NCBI GenBank assembly: GCA_036925085.1
Contig: JAUPFP010000032.1
Span: 329,501 to 393,500, forward strand
DNA from: Brachycybe producta
Lineage: Eukaryota > Arthropoda > Diplopoda > Playtdesmida > Andrognathidae
DNA length: 64,000 nt
Direction of reading: 5' to 3'
Position 1 is the stretch's first letter; each line of letters opens with the position of its first letter. Shown here one piece after another: positions 22,909 to 32,777 of this stretch. A model generated the notes under the pieces. It made no database searches and was not told where the DNA came from. It saw nothing but the letters and a program-made list of their open reading frames with translations. Position numbers and translations under genes: made by a program.

Positions 22909-23069
22909 GTCCCAACGAGGAACGTCGGCCATTGCATAAAAGTGAAGTTATGAAGAACATGCTCTCAACTGCAACGGACCCAGAGGACATTCCCAAATAT
23001 AATCCTGCGATTTTATTAAATATTAAACTTTTTTCGGCTAAGCTGAAATTATTTTCTTTGGCTGGATAA
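22909..23069 (+). CDS. putative terminal coding exon, unknown gene
   Basis: After an acceptor-like TAGTTTCTCAG, one frame stays open for 52 codons to TAA. It starts PNEERRPLHKSEVMKNML and includes DPEDIPKYNPAIL, a composition more protein-like than the surrounding AT-rich frames. No GT donor occurs before the stop, and AATAAA follows at about 23110. It could belong with 22244-22320. Weak evidence. Confidence 0.25.
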
Positions 23070-23165
23070 CGGCTAGCCAAAAAATTATTTGGCAGATTTT
23101 GGTTACACGAAATAAATTCGGCGGCGGCTGAGGGGGGGGGGGTCTATTTAAAACACAGCTACTTG

Positions 23166-23666
23166 CAGGGTGGCAGTGATTTAAATCACATTGATTTAAA
23201 TCATGATTTAAATCGTGATTTGATTTTTTTAAATAAATCAAATGATTTTTTTAAAAAAAATATTCATATTTATTTAAACATTTAAATTATACAATAAAAA
23301 GAAAACAGTTCCCAGCATTTTTCTTTATGTTTATAAAAATAAAGTTGGGTGGTAGCCCTTTTGTTAATGCATTATTTTTGGGAAGGCTGAAAAGCTCGTG
23401 TTTATGTTCAGAATGTGAAATTAAAAAAGAGCTTGAAACTTATTATTTTCAAATTTGAATGTTTCTTAACATTTTTTTCTTCTTATTTTGCAATTATTTC
23501 ACTAATAACTTAACAATTAACAATGTTATTACTCATTTTTGCAAACATCATCATAAAAAAATTAATATTTCATATAAATGAAAAAAAAATCAAAAAATCT
23601 GATTTAAATAAAAAAAATCGATTTATTTGATTTTTTAAAAAAAAATCAAAATAATCAGCCACCCTG
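23166..23666. mobile_element. non-autonomous hAT element, 501 bp
   Basis: Terminal inverted repeats CAGGGTGGC and GCCACCCTG are flanked by perfect 8-bp duplications GCTACTTG (23158-23165 and 23667-23674). Both subterminal regions are built of GATTTAAATCA/TGATTTAAATC words forming long A/T palindromes. No ORF. Confidence 0.9.
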
Positions 23667-24414
23667 GCTACTTGTGAAAGTTTGGGGTTTCTTAAATTTA
23701 TTTAGGCCTTTCCTACAGCTCAACAAACATATTAGATCATGAATTGTACAAGTTTTGCGATTATCTGGAACGGAATCATTGGGTGTCTAATATGTCTATG
23801 TGGAACTGGTTCGTTTGGTCCACTGTTTCGGGGAAAACAGTTTATAAGGTCCGCAGTCTCGGTGAAAAGGGCTCATGTCATCCATGCTGTCTATGTTAGT
23901 TACGTTTCTGGCACACCTGCCGAAAGGCTTTATGCCCCTTGTCAAGGGCTCTGAAACGTGATTGCAGAACCTTTTTAGATTAAATATGGCAACCAAAATA
24001 CAGCAAATAGGTATTTTTTAGTTTAAAAAAAAATACAAACAAAAAGTATTTATTACCTTCTAACGAATACTTTAAATACAAATGTCAAACGCAAAATCAT
24101 ATTTGATTCATATAAGAACTAATTGCTGGGTCTGAACAAGATGGCGACTATTTTCCTCCCACGCACATTTTTGGCTTCACTAAATAGTCACGTGATGTTG
24201 TCTCTCCTTATTCCAATCTTCTTGATTTTTCTCATATATCGAGTACGATATTTAAAAAAAATATTGATATATCGAAAGTTTGCCAGCCGTAGTCACAAGG
24301 CTATAGTACAACATTTTACATCTTTCGGATCATATGTTGTACTTGTGAAATATAACATGCTTTGTTCAATATGGGCAGTTAGTATTGTTTCATTATAATT
24401 TGGCATGTTTTGTA

Positions 24415-25132
24415 ATGTCTAGTAACAAAAGGCGAAATGCTGAGTCTGGAATTCTTAACGAATCAAATTCAACGGAATCATTGTCCGTAATGAGAGAGGT
24501 AACACCTTTTGCACAAACCGTACAGCGTACCACATATAGAAAAAAACTATTTTTATTTACAGAAGTTGCCATCAGTTTCGACGAAATACGTGTGGTACGA
24601 TTCGTCGAAACAATGGGAGGGACCAATTGCAACCTGTCACGTGTGCAACATTAGATTGTACAGTAATAATCAGATCTTAAGACATTTTTCGAAAAAAGAC
24701 CACGACTTCGTGTATGAGAGGAAGGAGCCACCAAAGAAAGTTGTGAGGGTCGATGAGGCGCGGGATGTTGCAAGGATGGATGACGCGCGGGATGTTGCAG
24801 GGATGGATGATGCGCGGGATGTTGCAAGGATGGATGCTGCGCGGGATGTTGCAGGGATGGATGAGGCGCGGGATGTTGCAAGGATGGATGATGCGCGGGA
24901 TGTTGCAGGGATGGATGATGCGCGGGATGTTGCAAGGATGGATGCTGCGCGGGATGTTGCAGGGATGGATGAGGCGCGGGATGTTGCAAGGATGGATGAT
25001 GCGCGGGATGTTGCAGGGATGGATGATGCGCGGGATGTTGCAGGGATGGATGATGCTCAGGTTTCTGCCTGGATCGAAGAGGCTTTCTGCGTGATGCCCG
25101 TGGTTACCGTATTGGAAGAGCCTCATGAATAA
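24415..25132 (+). CDS. BED-finger gene U1, long repeat tail
   Basis: Two exons: 24415-24498 (ATGTCTAGTAAC, 28 codons) and 24563-25132, with a 64-bp intron GTAACA...TTACAG; about 217 residues. Exon 2 begins KLPSVSTKYVWY and carries a BED-type finger: aromatic YVWY, C-x2-C (CHVC), then L..H and a second His in KKDHDF. A 27-bp minisatellite follows, encoding about 11 copies of a nine-residue unit (ARDVARMDD and variants) ordered in groups of four. The tail ends VLEEPHE. BED fingers bind DNA and are typical of hAT transposases, but no transposase core follows, so this is a finger-only gene, perhaps a captured fragment. AATAAA at 25675 may end the transcript. The other units differ mainly in repeat number. 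Confidence 0.7.
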
Positions 25133-25339
25133 GTCTTTCGGGATTAACCAATCCTTTTGCCCACTTTATCCGTTTGATTGCGGTTAACCTTAGACCATTA
25201 CACTCCTGGACTGGCAACTTTTAAAGTGTTGAATGACAACAGATGTTCTGGCATAGGCGGCGAAAACTACAACACTGCCTTCTGGTGTCTATTATGAACT
25301 AAGCGTTTAACCTATAAACCAATGTCCATTTTGTCTTAA

Positions 25340-25534
25340 ATGCTAGTAAAATGGTTCTCCGCTATATTAGTGCTGTTGATGTTGCCGTTGGTGCTGCTGT
25401 CACCTCTACCTCCAAGGAATGGATTTTCCGAGTTGCCAGTTCCGGAGTGTAATGGTCTAATGGTCAACTTCGGGGGATCGGGCGATACTCAGTGGACTCA
25501 AAAGATTCCGATTATTGATACTGTTATCTATTAA
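25340..25534 (+). CDS. hydrophobic 64-codon ORF (U1/U2 only)
   Basis: ATG opens MLVKWFSAILVLLMLPLVL, a typical signal-peptide or membrane segment, then a Pro/Gly-rich tail to TAA. The U2 copy (31806-32000) differs by one residue. U3-U6 lack the segment, so it may be chance coding in the 3' part of the BED transcript. Function unknown. Confidence 0.25.
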   Translation: MLVKWFSAILVLLMLPLVLLSPLPPRNGFSELPVPECNGLMVNFGGSGDTQWTQKIPIIDTVIY

Positions 25535-25994
25535 CCGTTTGGTCGAATCGTAAGAAACAAGAGCTATTGATCTCTTGAAAAGAATTGAAGAGATTCTGGA
25601 TTCATGACTTTTGGTGATATCCTTCAAGATTTAGCTCCTTTTAACTTGGACTGTCACTTGAATGAAGAACTGTTAATAAAATTGTGCTCAGATGATCTCG
25701 TAGGTGTTAGACAACTGTGGCGTTAATGTGACCTTTTGGTCATTTGCAAAAAAAAAATTGTTGATTTACTGTAATTACAGTCATTAAAAAAATATTCACC
25801 ACAATTTTTTTTTGGCCCCTCGAAATTCGGGGTTCCTGGGCTGCAGCCCTTTTAGCCCAATGGCTAATCCACCCCTGTAAATAGGAACCGTGAGATTTTG
25901 ACAATGCATTTTTGAATTTTTTTTTTTATAAAGTTAATTGTTTCTAAAAAAGAAAAAAGTTCGCCTGACGTTCTTGCATTCAAAAATTTGGAAA

Positions 25995-26240
25995 ACGTCT
26001 AACTAGCATTAGCCGATTGGAGTTTTTCATAGCACATGCGCATTGCCATCTCGGTCGGTTTGTACAGGAAAGTGATGGCAGATTTGCGTTAGCAGCGCCA
26101 TCTATTGATGACCAATGGAAACTGCCCACGTCTTATAAGGGGCACCGTAGTTTTCACTTGCCATCACTTTCCTATACAAACAGACCGAGGTGGCAATGCG
26201 CATGCGCTATGAAAAACTCCAATCGGCTAATAATAATTTA
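25995..26240. mobile_element. CCGATTGGAG MITE, U1 copy
   Basis: TIRs TTAGCCGATTGGAGTTTTTC and GAAAAACTCCAATCGGCTAA, extended by GCATGCGCATTGCCATCTCG on the left and its inverse on the right. The centre carries CGCCATCTATTGATGACC. The second copy is in U2. Confidence 0.8.
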
Positions 26241-26282
26241 AGGTGGTTTTTTTAAATCTTGAACTGAGATGCAAAATGAAAA

Positions 26283-26511
26283 AGAAACTCGAAAGTGTTT
26301 TAGAAAAGAAGGTTGTTTTCATTTTCCGATATATCTCAAATTAAACTTTTTATTTCAGTTTGAAAATTTGAAATGGACCCAACTTTTAAGCTGACGATAT
26401 TTTGTTAATTTTAAAACTTTTTATAAAAAGTTTTATTTTGAAAAATATCAAACATGAAAATACCCTCTTAAGTGATTTAGCTACCCTTCTAGTTTCTAAA
26501 ACACAATCAAA
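26283..26511. mobile_element. TTCTAGTTTC foldback, U1 copy
   Basis: Inner arms AAATTAAACTTTTTATTTCA and AAAGTTTTATTTTGAAAAAT. The left outer arm is damaged (TTTTAGAAAAGAAGG) compared with the other units. Confidence 0.7.
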
Positions 26512-27330
26512 TTTTTTTTTAAAGTTTTGCTCGTGAAGATCAGCTGTCAGTAATAGTTTCCGTTCCCGCCAAATTCGAAATATGTATACTTCGTAGGAGG
26601 GTAGTGTTTATAATTTCATTGGCTAATTCCGCCATATTGAATTCAGTTGACCAATAAGAATAAAGAATTCCTCCTGTCTCAATGTCGCTTTTATGGCTTT
26701 TTTCCGGTTTCATTCTTTTTCAATGTTTTTGATGACGTTTTTCAATTGTAGATTCGTGATTTTCATCGTTTTTTAAACAACTTTCGTTAAATTATGTAAG
26801 TATTAAAGTCCGTCTTTTTCTTTAATTGATTTTCGAAACTGGGAACCAAAGCCGTTGCTGCTGTTTTTGCGAAAAAGTTTGTTATCCCCGAAGAGGAACC
26901 ACTCTCTTGTCTGTTATTTGATGACAGGCGACTGTAGACAGCTTCAGAATAGTGATGTTCCGATAGCAATATAAATATGAATACTATCGCGATAGTCAAC
27001 TACTCGATAGTCAAACTATCGAGTGGTTTAGAAATCGATAGTTCTATCGATAGTTTTAAAAAAATCAACAAACTGTCTCACATAAACAATAATGTATCTG
27101 AAACAGTGGATGCTCGATGGCGCCATAAGAAGAAAATAGCTTTTTATTGCTCTCTGGACACCAATGTGACTAGCCGACAAGCGACTCAGAATACAAATCA
27201 ATACAAATGTACATAAAAACAGGTAACAAATTAGTTTGAAATTAAAAACAAAAAGGGGGGAACAAAACATGATGACAATGGGAATAGATTGGACCGAACA
27301 AAATAAAGTTGACTAATAAACATAGCAGGG

Positions 27331-28000
27331 TTAGGTGAGGCATAGTCTTTGGGTCACGCTGTGTTGATGGTTTCGCACAATCTGTACTGAGTCTTTGATG
27401 ACTGACGTCACAATGTTGGTTACCAATGATTTTGGAAGGTTGAACCGGACGCGGAAATCTTCGAAGAGCCTGGATATAGTGCCTTTGGCACCGACCATGA
27501 GACCGATAATTTCTATTTCATCTAGTCTATAGCGCTCCAGATAGAAGGGGATAGTGTCTTTGTAGTAATCCACTTTTTCAGCATGAACTTGCAATGGCTG
27601 ATCCATGTGGTTTTCTGTTCTGATGGTCGGGTCCACCATGAATCCTTTCTTGTCGCCTTCACGAAAAGCAATGATATCTGCTCGTTTGTTACTCCCACCT
27701 AATGCTTGGCAGTGGACCTCCTCGTCAACTTTGAATCCAGCTAAATGAAGAGCAGAAGCGATTGATGATCGGACACGGTTGTGGCGGGTGTTACGGAGAA
27801 GGTAACCCTGGTCGCACTTGCCAAGGACATGGGCAATGGTTTCAATCTCTTTGTGACAGTGTCGACAAAGGTTTCCATCCTCAGCATGTGCGCGCCCAGG
27901 GTTACCCCGAACAGCAGTCAGGTTTCCGGTCAACTTCAACCCTTCAATCCATTCAGAGTTCGAGAGGCCTGATTTATCAGTTATCCACTTGTGGATAACG
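27331..28000 (-). pseudogene. R2-like non-LTR retrotransposon, C-terminal fragment
   Basis: About 222 codons without a stop. They contain a CCHC knuckle (CRHC, eight residues, HVLGKC) followed by RNTRH, then a restriction-like endonuclease region with RADIIAF, 14 residues and VDPTIR. A tract typical of this protein group follows (EKVDYY, PFYLERYRLDEIEIIGLMVG). The usual Pro-Asp of the nuclease motif reads Ala-Asp. The reverse transcriptase and all N-terminal parts are missing. The frame continues upstream to 28362 only through GTGCAC-rich and tandem-repeat DNA, which I exclude. R2-clade elements use this nuclease to nick their target. This piece cannot do so alone. Confidence 0.75.
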
Positions 28001-28168
28001 CCGTGAGCAATGTGCATATTGTTCACTTGAACGTGTACCTTGTGCACATTGTGCACCTTGTGCAATGTAACGTGCGTACCTTGTGCACCGTGTGCACTCT
28101 TAAACTGCATTGTATAATTTTGTATTGTAACATTAGTGAGTAATGGTGTAATGGCTTGTAATATAAAT

Positions 28169-28630
28169 GGAGTTAAAAAACGTAAGATTTTAAATGTTAT
28201 TGAAAAATAGAAAGCCCTTTTAAAATTTAGAAAAAGGAATAATCCTGAAGGCAATAAACATGTGTAAGTACGTGCTAATTTTTCTGATTGCTCTAAATCA
28301 TTTTTAATGAGAGTTCTCTTAACTTTTGTTGGACGGTGTTTTAGTCCTATGGGACTTGCCATGGAGTTAAAAAACGTACTATTTTAAACGTTATTCAAAA
28401 ATAGAAGGATCTTTTCGAAATTTATAAAAAGGAAACATCATGAAGCCAATACATGAATATATGTGCTAATTATTTTGTTATTGTTCTAAATCGTTTTTAA
28501 AGAGAGTTTTTCAAATGTTTGTGAGACGGTTTTGGGGCCAATGGGATTTAACATGGGGTTAAAAAAACGAACGACTTTGAACCTTGTTTAAAAATAGAAG
28601 GACCATTTCAAAAATTATATAAATCGAGCA
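28169..28630. repeat. 195-bp tandem repeat inside hAT
   Basis: GGAGTTAAAAAACGT recurs at about 28169, 28364 and 28558 (GGGTTAAAAAAACG), giving about 2.4 units. A further relative is at 15100-15370 on the other strand. Confidence 0.75.
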
Positions 28631-28917
28631 CGTAAAGAACAACACTTTTTATTGCATTTTGCGCTTTACTGTATTTTAATTGAGCGATTGTGAGGCAATT
28701 TCTTGCAGTTTTAGTAACACCATATAAGAACACTCAATTGTCTCGTTGTCGTCTGCTCAAAACAACAAGATGGACATGGATCTCGGCTTTAATTTGCAAC
28801 CTTGAAAAAAGTTGAAAACTATCAATAGTACTATCGATAGTGAAGTGACTATCGATACTATCTATCGGTCCTGTAAAATACTATCGATTGTTTATTTTTG
28901 ACTATCACACATCACTA

Positions 28918-29094
28918 CTTCAGAATTTTTTTTGCTCCGCCCTTTTATGAGCGTTAGACCAAATATCATACAATTAGAAATAAAAACGGCAGGGCATGTT
29001 ACATCAGACCCAGTAAAAAACCAATTAGAAATTGATGACGCTCGTAAAGGGGCGGAGCCAAAGAAATTCTGAAGCTGTGTATAGATGCCTGTCT
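28918..29094. mobile_element. GGCTCCGCCC MITE, U1 copy (split by hAT)
   Basis: Right part of the MITE whose left arm ends at 26949. TGCTCCGCCCTTTTATGAGC faces GCTCGTAAAGGGGCGGAGCC. Confidence 0.75.
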
Positions 29095-29564
29095 TATAAG
29101 CTGGAGTCTATAGGTAATCATTATTTCCGCCCGCTTATGACTTCATTTTGCGCGCCCTCTTTCGGCAGGCCCTACTTTTTGCCTATTCCTTTACATAGGA
29201 CCATGCAAATTAATGGAATGAAAGAACAAATAAATGGTGTAATTGACAATTATCAGTTCCAATTCCTAAAAATATCGAATTAGTATAAGGTGGCTTTATA
29301 AATAATTATTTTATTTTTGCGCTCCCAGGTGGCACGCTTGCATGGCTATTTTATGTTCTATAGGAGGGGCTATTCTCCCACCCACAGTTCTGAGAAATGT
29401 TCTACTTTTCTCACAAAATGTCATTTATAATGAAGTATTTGAATAAAATATAATAGTTCAATAGGTTTGGCTGCGAAAAGAAACGTAGAAATTTATTGTT
29501 TCGAGCGTTGTATTAAATTTATTAATATGTTAAATTTAATTAAGTGATTTTGATTGATTGATTG

Positions 29565-30365
29565 ATGGATGCTGAGTCGACTCGAGCAAGACGTTTGCAT
29601 TCGAATCGTGAAAGACAGAAAAGATGGAGAGCTCGTCAAAGTCAGGAAACGCTTCAACGGCTACGCCGGCAACACAGGGCAAAGAGACGACAACAGGAAA
29701 CGGAAGAGGAGTTGCAAGCCAGGCGTGCGGCTAATGCGCGTTCAAATCAAGTTCGACGACAACAGGAAACGAAAGAGGAGTCGCAAGCCAGGCGTGCGGC
29801 TAATGCACGTTCAAATCAAGTTCGACGACAACAGGAAACGGAAGAGGAGTCGCAAGCCAGGCGTGCGGCTAATGCGCGTTCCCAACAAATTCGACGACAG
29901 CAGGAAACGGAAGAGGAGTCGCAAGCCAGACGTGCTGCTGATGCGCATTCCCATCGAGCTCGACGACGGCAGAAAACGGAAAACAAATTGCAAGACTGTG
30001 GCCCGATGGACAAAATTTGCCAGTTTTCTGCTTCCCGAAATATCGCTATAGAACGCCCAACCGACGGAATGTTCAATAGCTGCCACAAAGAAGAAGTTCG
30101 ACTGCAGAAGCCCCAGGATGCTGATGGAAACGAGTTGGAATATCCAAATATTTTGTGGCAACTGTTGTCAGATCCTGCTCATCCACAACACTGTCACTAC
30201 AGCAACTTACGGTACAACAATAGATCATACATCAGTGCAGTTTCATTCGCATCAATGGGAGCTTATGAAAAATGCAAGCAGTCATGGCAAAGTAGTGTAC
30301 TTCATGACAACCGGACATTAACACAAAATGTCATTTATTATGAATTTTGCTCTCATCATTTATGA
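29565..30365 (+). CDS. Helitron N-terminal-only ORF, U1
   Basis: 266 codons from ATGGATGCTGAG. Residues about 1-35 are Arg-rich (MDAESTRARRLHSNRERQ). Four in-frame 23-residue repeats follow (RRQQETEEESQARRAANARS type, 69 bp each). After these come the conserved block preceding the Rep region in animal Helitron proteins: a CHKEEV motif, a YPNIL segment, and RYNNRSYISAVSFASMGA. The rolling-circle HUH nuclease and helicase that should follow are absent. The TGA stop lies inside the terminal hairpin of the Helitron 3' end (CTAG at 30378-30381). It is thus a short element coding only for the N-terminal part. The repeats are probably coiled-coil or nucleic-acid-binding, which is inference. Confidence 0.8.
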   Translation: MDAESTRARRLHSNRERQKRWRARQSQETLQRLRRQHRAKRRQQETEEELQARRAANARSNQVRRQQETKEESQARRAANARSNQVRRQQETEEESQARRAANARSQQIRRQQETEEESQARRAADAHSHRARRRQKTENKLQDCGPMDKICQFSASRNIAIERPTDGMFNSCHKEEVRLQKPQDADGNELEYPNILWQLLSDPAHPQHCHYSNLRYNNRSYISAVSFASMGAYEKCKQSWQSSVLHDNRTLTQNVIYYEFCSHHL

Positions 30366-30381
30366 CGGGTTACCCCACTAG

Positions 30382-30596
30382 TTGTGGGGTGCTATTTTGT
30401 TGGGTGGCGGAACGGTAGGAACAATGGACAAATTTAATTTAATAATTCTTTAAAAACTGGGGGCTGCGCCCCGTAGACGCCCTGCAACTTGCTTAATTTA
30501 ATTAAACGTAACTTTCTGACTGTTCCCACTAGTTATCTGACTGTTCTTACTGTTGTTCCTACCGTTCCGCCGCCCATGAAAATAGCACCCCACAAG
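30382..30596. repeat. palindromic spacer between Helitron ends, U1
   Basis: GTGGGGTGCTATTTTGTTGG faces CCATGAAAATAGCACCCCAC, with inner CGGAACGGTAGGAACAA arms. Its centre carries GGGGGCTGCGCCCC and TTAATTAAACGTAACTTTC. Confidence 0.8.
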
Positions 30597-30725
30597 TAGT
30601 AGGGTAACCTGTCATAAATGACGAGAGCAAAATTCTAGTTTAATTTTGCTGCTAAAATTATTTAACTATTTTATTCAAATACTTCATAATAAATGACATT
30701 AATTTTGTGTGACTGTCTGGTTGTT
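30597..30725 (-). mobile_element. inverted Helitron 3' end, U1
   Basis: Read on the minus strand, it matches the last part of the Helitron ORF region: CAACCAGACAGTCACAC, a CATTTATTATGAAGTATTTG block, then the hairpin and TACCCTACTAC. The usual CTAG is CTAC here. It faces the 30381 end tail to tail. Confidence 0.7.
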
Positions 30726-30990
30726 ATGCAGTAATTTGCCTTGAAATTTCGAAAAAAATCGAAATATTGAAAACATTTTTTTGATGTTTTTTGTTATTTC
30801 GATATTTTGATTTTTTTATATTTTTATTTTTATAGGTTGTTTCGATTTTTTCTTTATTTTTATAGATTTTTTGTATCTTAAATTTTTCCGTATTTTTATA
30901 TTTTTTTTTTCTTTCGATTATTCGATATTTCAAAACAAAATATATAGAAATATTCGATATATTGAAAATTTTGCCACCCAGCCCTAGTTT
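30726..30990. repeat. AAATTTCGAAA-rich hAT-like end, U1
   Basis: A T/A palindromic tract ends GCCACCCAGCCCTAG. Inverted, this is CTAGGGCTGGGTGGC, like a hAT terminus. The opposite end is not seen. The block recurs just before the BED genes of U4, U5 and U6. Confidence 0.5.
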
Positions 30991-31070
30991 CAAGACTATG
31001 TTGTTATAGAACATGCTTTGTTCAATATGGGCAGTTAGTATTGTTTCATTATAATTTGGCATGTTTTGTA

Positions 31071-31598
31071 ATGTCTAGTAACAAAAGGCGAAATGCTGAG
31101 TCTGGAATTCTTAACGAATCAAATTCAAAGGAATCATTGTCCGTAATGAGAGAGGTAACACCTTTTGCACAAACCGTACAGCGTACCACATATAGAAAAA
31201 ACTATTTTTATTTACAGAAGTTGCCATCAGTTTCGACGAAATACGTGTGGTACGATTCGTCGAAACAATGGGAGGGACCAATTGCAACCTGTCACGTGTG
31301 CAACATTAGATTGTACAGTAATAATCAGATCTTAAGACATTTTTCGAAAAAAGACCACGACTTCGTGTATGAGAGGAAGGACCCACCAAAGAAAGTTGTG
31401 AGGGTCGATGAGGCGCATGATGTTGCAAGGATGGATGATACGCGGGATGTTGCAATAATGGATGATGCTCGGGATGTTGCAGGGATGGATGATGCGCGGG
31501 ATGTTGCAGGGATGGATGATGCTCAGGTTTCTGCCTGGATCGAAGAGGCTTTCTGCGTGATGCCCGTGGTTACCGTATTGGAAGAGCCTCATGAATAA
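31071..31598 (+). CDS. BED-finger gene U2
   Basis: Same structure as U1, with exons 31071-31154 and 31218-31598. The intron is 63 bp and happens to be in frame and open, so a single unspliced ORF also exists. The tail has four nine-residue repeats instead of eleven, with two irregular ones (AHDVARMDD, TRDVAIMDD). The zinc ligands are intact and the C-terminus is identical to U1. Confidence 0.7.
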   Translation: MSSNKRRNAESGILNESNSKESLSVMREVTPFAQTVQRTTYRKNYFYLQKLPSVSTKYVWYDSSKQWEGPIATCHVCNIRLYSNNQILRHFSKKDHDFVYERKDPPKKVVRVDEAHDVARMDDTRDVAIMDDARDVAGMDDARDVAGMDDAQVSAWIEEAFCVMPVVTVLEEPHE

Positions 31599-31805
31599 GT
31601 CTTTCGGGATTAACCAATCCTTTTGCCCACTTTATCCGTTTGATTGCGGTTAACCTTAGACCATTACACTCCTGGACTGGCAACTTTTAAAGTGTTGAAT
31701 GACAACAGATGTTCTGGCATAGGCGGCGAAAACTACAACACTGCCTTCTGGTGTCTATTATGAACTAAGCGTTTAACCTATAAACCAATGTCCATTTTGT
31801 CTTAA

Positions 31806-32000
31806 ATGCTAGTAAAATGGTTCTCCGCTATATTAGTGCTGTTGATGTTGCCGTTGGTGCTGCTGTCACCTCTACCTCCAAGGAATGGATTTTCCGAGTT
31901 GCCAGTTCCGGAGTGTAATGGTCTAATGGTCAACTTCGGGGGATCGGGCGATACTCCGTGGACTCAAAAGATTCCGATTATTGATACTGTTATCTATTAA
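31806..32000 (+). CDS. hydrophobic 64-codon ORF, U2 copy
   Basis: Differs from 25340-25534 by Gln to Pro in GSGDTPWTQK. See that entry for doubts. Confidence 0.25.
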   Translation: MLVKWFSAILVLLMLPLVLLSPLPPRNGFSELPVPECNGLMVNFGGSGDTPWTQKIPIIDTVIY

Positions 32001-32457
32001 CCGTTTGGTCGAATCGTAAGAAACAAGAGCTATTGATCTCTTGAAAATAATTGAAGAGATTCTGGATTCATGACTTTTGGTGATATCCTTCAAGATTTAG
32101 CTCCTTTTAACTTGGACTGTCACTTGAATGAAGAACTGTTAATAAAATTGTGCTCAGATGATCTTGTAGGCATTAGACAACTGTGGCGTTAATGTGACCT
32201 TTTGGTCATTTGCAAAAAAAAAACTGTTGATTTACTGTAATTACAGTCATTAAAAAATCACCACAATTTTTTTTTTGGCCCCCCGAAATTCGGGGGTCCT
32301 GGGCTGCAGCCCTTTTAGCCCAATGGCTAATCCACCCCTGTAAATAGGAACCGTGAGATTTTGACAATGCATTTTTGAATTTTTTTATTATAAAGTTAAT
32401 TGTTTCTAAAAAAAAAAAAAAGTTCGCTTGACGTTCTTGCATTCAAAAATTTGGAAA

Positions 32458-32705
32458 ACGTCTAACTAGCATTAGCCGATTGGAGTTTTTCATAGCGCAT
32501 GCGCATTGCCATCTCGGTCGGTTTGTATAGTTAAGTGATGGCAGATTTGCGTTAGCAGCGTCATCTATTGATGACCAATGGAAACTGCCCACGTCTTATA
32601 AGTGGCACCGTAGTTTTCACTTGCCATCACTTTCCTATACAAACCAACCGAGATGGCAATGCGCATACCTATGAAAAACTCCAATCGGCTAATGCTAGTA
32701 AACGT
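32458..32705. mobile_element. CCGATTGGAG MITE, U2 copy
   Basis: CTAGCATTAGCCGATTGGAG and CTCCAATCGGCTAATGCTAG give longer TIRs than in U1, where the right edge has decayed. Confidence 0.8.
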
Positions 32706-32777
32706 CTATGGAACTTAGTGTTAGCGACTACAGTGGCGCCATCTGGAGAGACAAAAACAAAATATCTTCAGCCTGTT

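Larger units (their letters stand above)
26950..28917. mobile_element. hAT-type element, 1968 bp, with nested R2-like fragment
   Basis: Ends TAGTGATGTTCCGATAG and, inverted, TAGTGATGTGTGATAG, flanked by perfect 8-bp duplications CTTCAGAA (26942-26949 and 28918-28925). Units U2-U5 show the empty site (CTTTAGAA or CTTCAGAA before TTT). Both ends are filled with ATCGATAGT palindromes. The interior holds a retrotransposon C-terminal fragment (27331 to about 28000) and a 195-bp tandem repeat, but no hAT transposase. Confidence 0.9.
24356..31011. repeat. macrosatellite unit U1
   Basis: First full unit of the array, from CATGCTTTGTTCAATATGGG to the next occurrence of it. It contains the BED gene, two foldbacks, the GGCTCCGCCC MITE, the Helitron ORF and the tail-to-tail Helitron ends. 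The 1976 bp of hAT element plus duplicated target account for its larger size; without them it is about 4.7 kb. U1 and U2 form the closest pair. Both lack roughly 0.5 kb upstream of the Helitron ORF that is present in U3-U5, and both have an extra CACCCCTG-ended segment after the BED gene. Confidence 0.85.

Noticed and set aside
24753..25062. CRISPR-like regularly spaced repeats (here and at 33036-33330)
   Set aside because: The units are contiguous tandem repeats without spacers, and the DNA is plainly eukaryotic.
24753..25094. Long ORFs in the other frames and on the minus strand across the BED minisatellite
   Set aside because: A 27-bp stop-free repeat leaves several frames open. Only the frame continuous with the zinc finger has a domain.
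28001..28362. N-terminal 120 codons of the R2-like minus-strand ORF
   Set aside because: They translate the 195-bp tandem repeat and a GTGCAC-rich tract. Family similarity starts only near the WITDKSG region.
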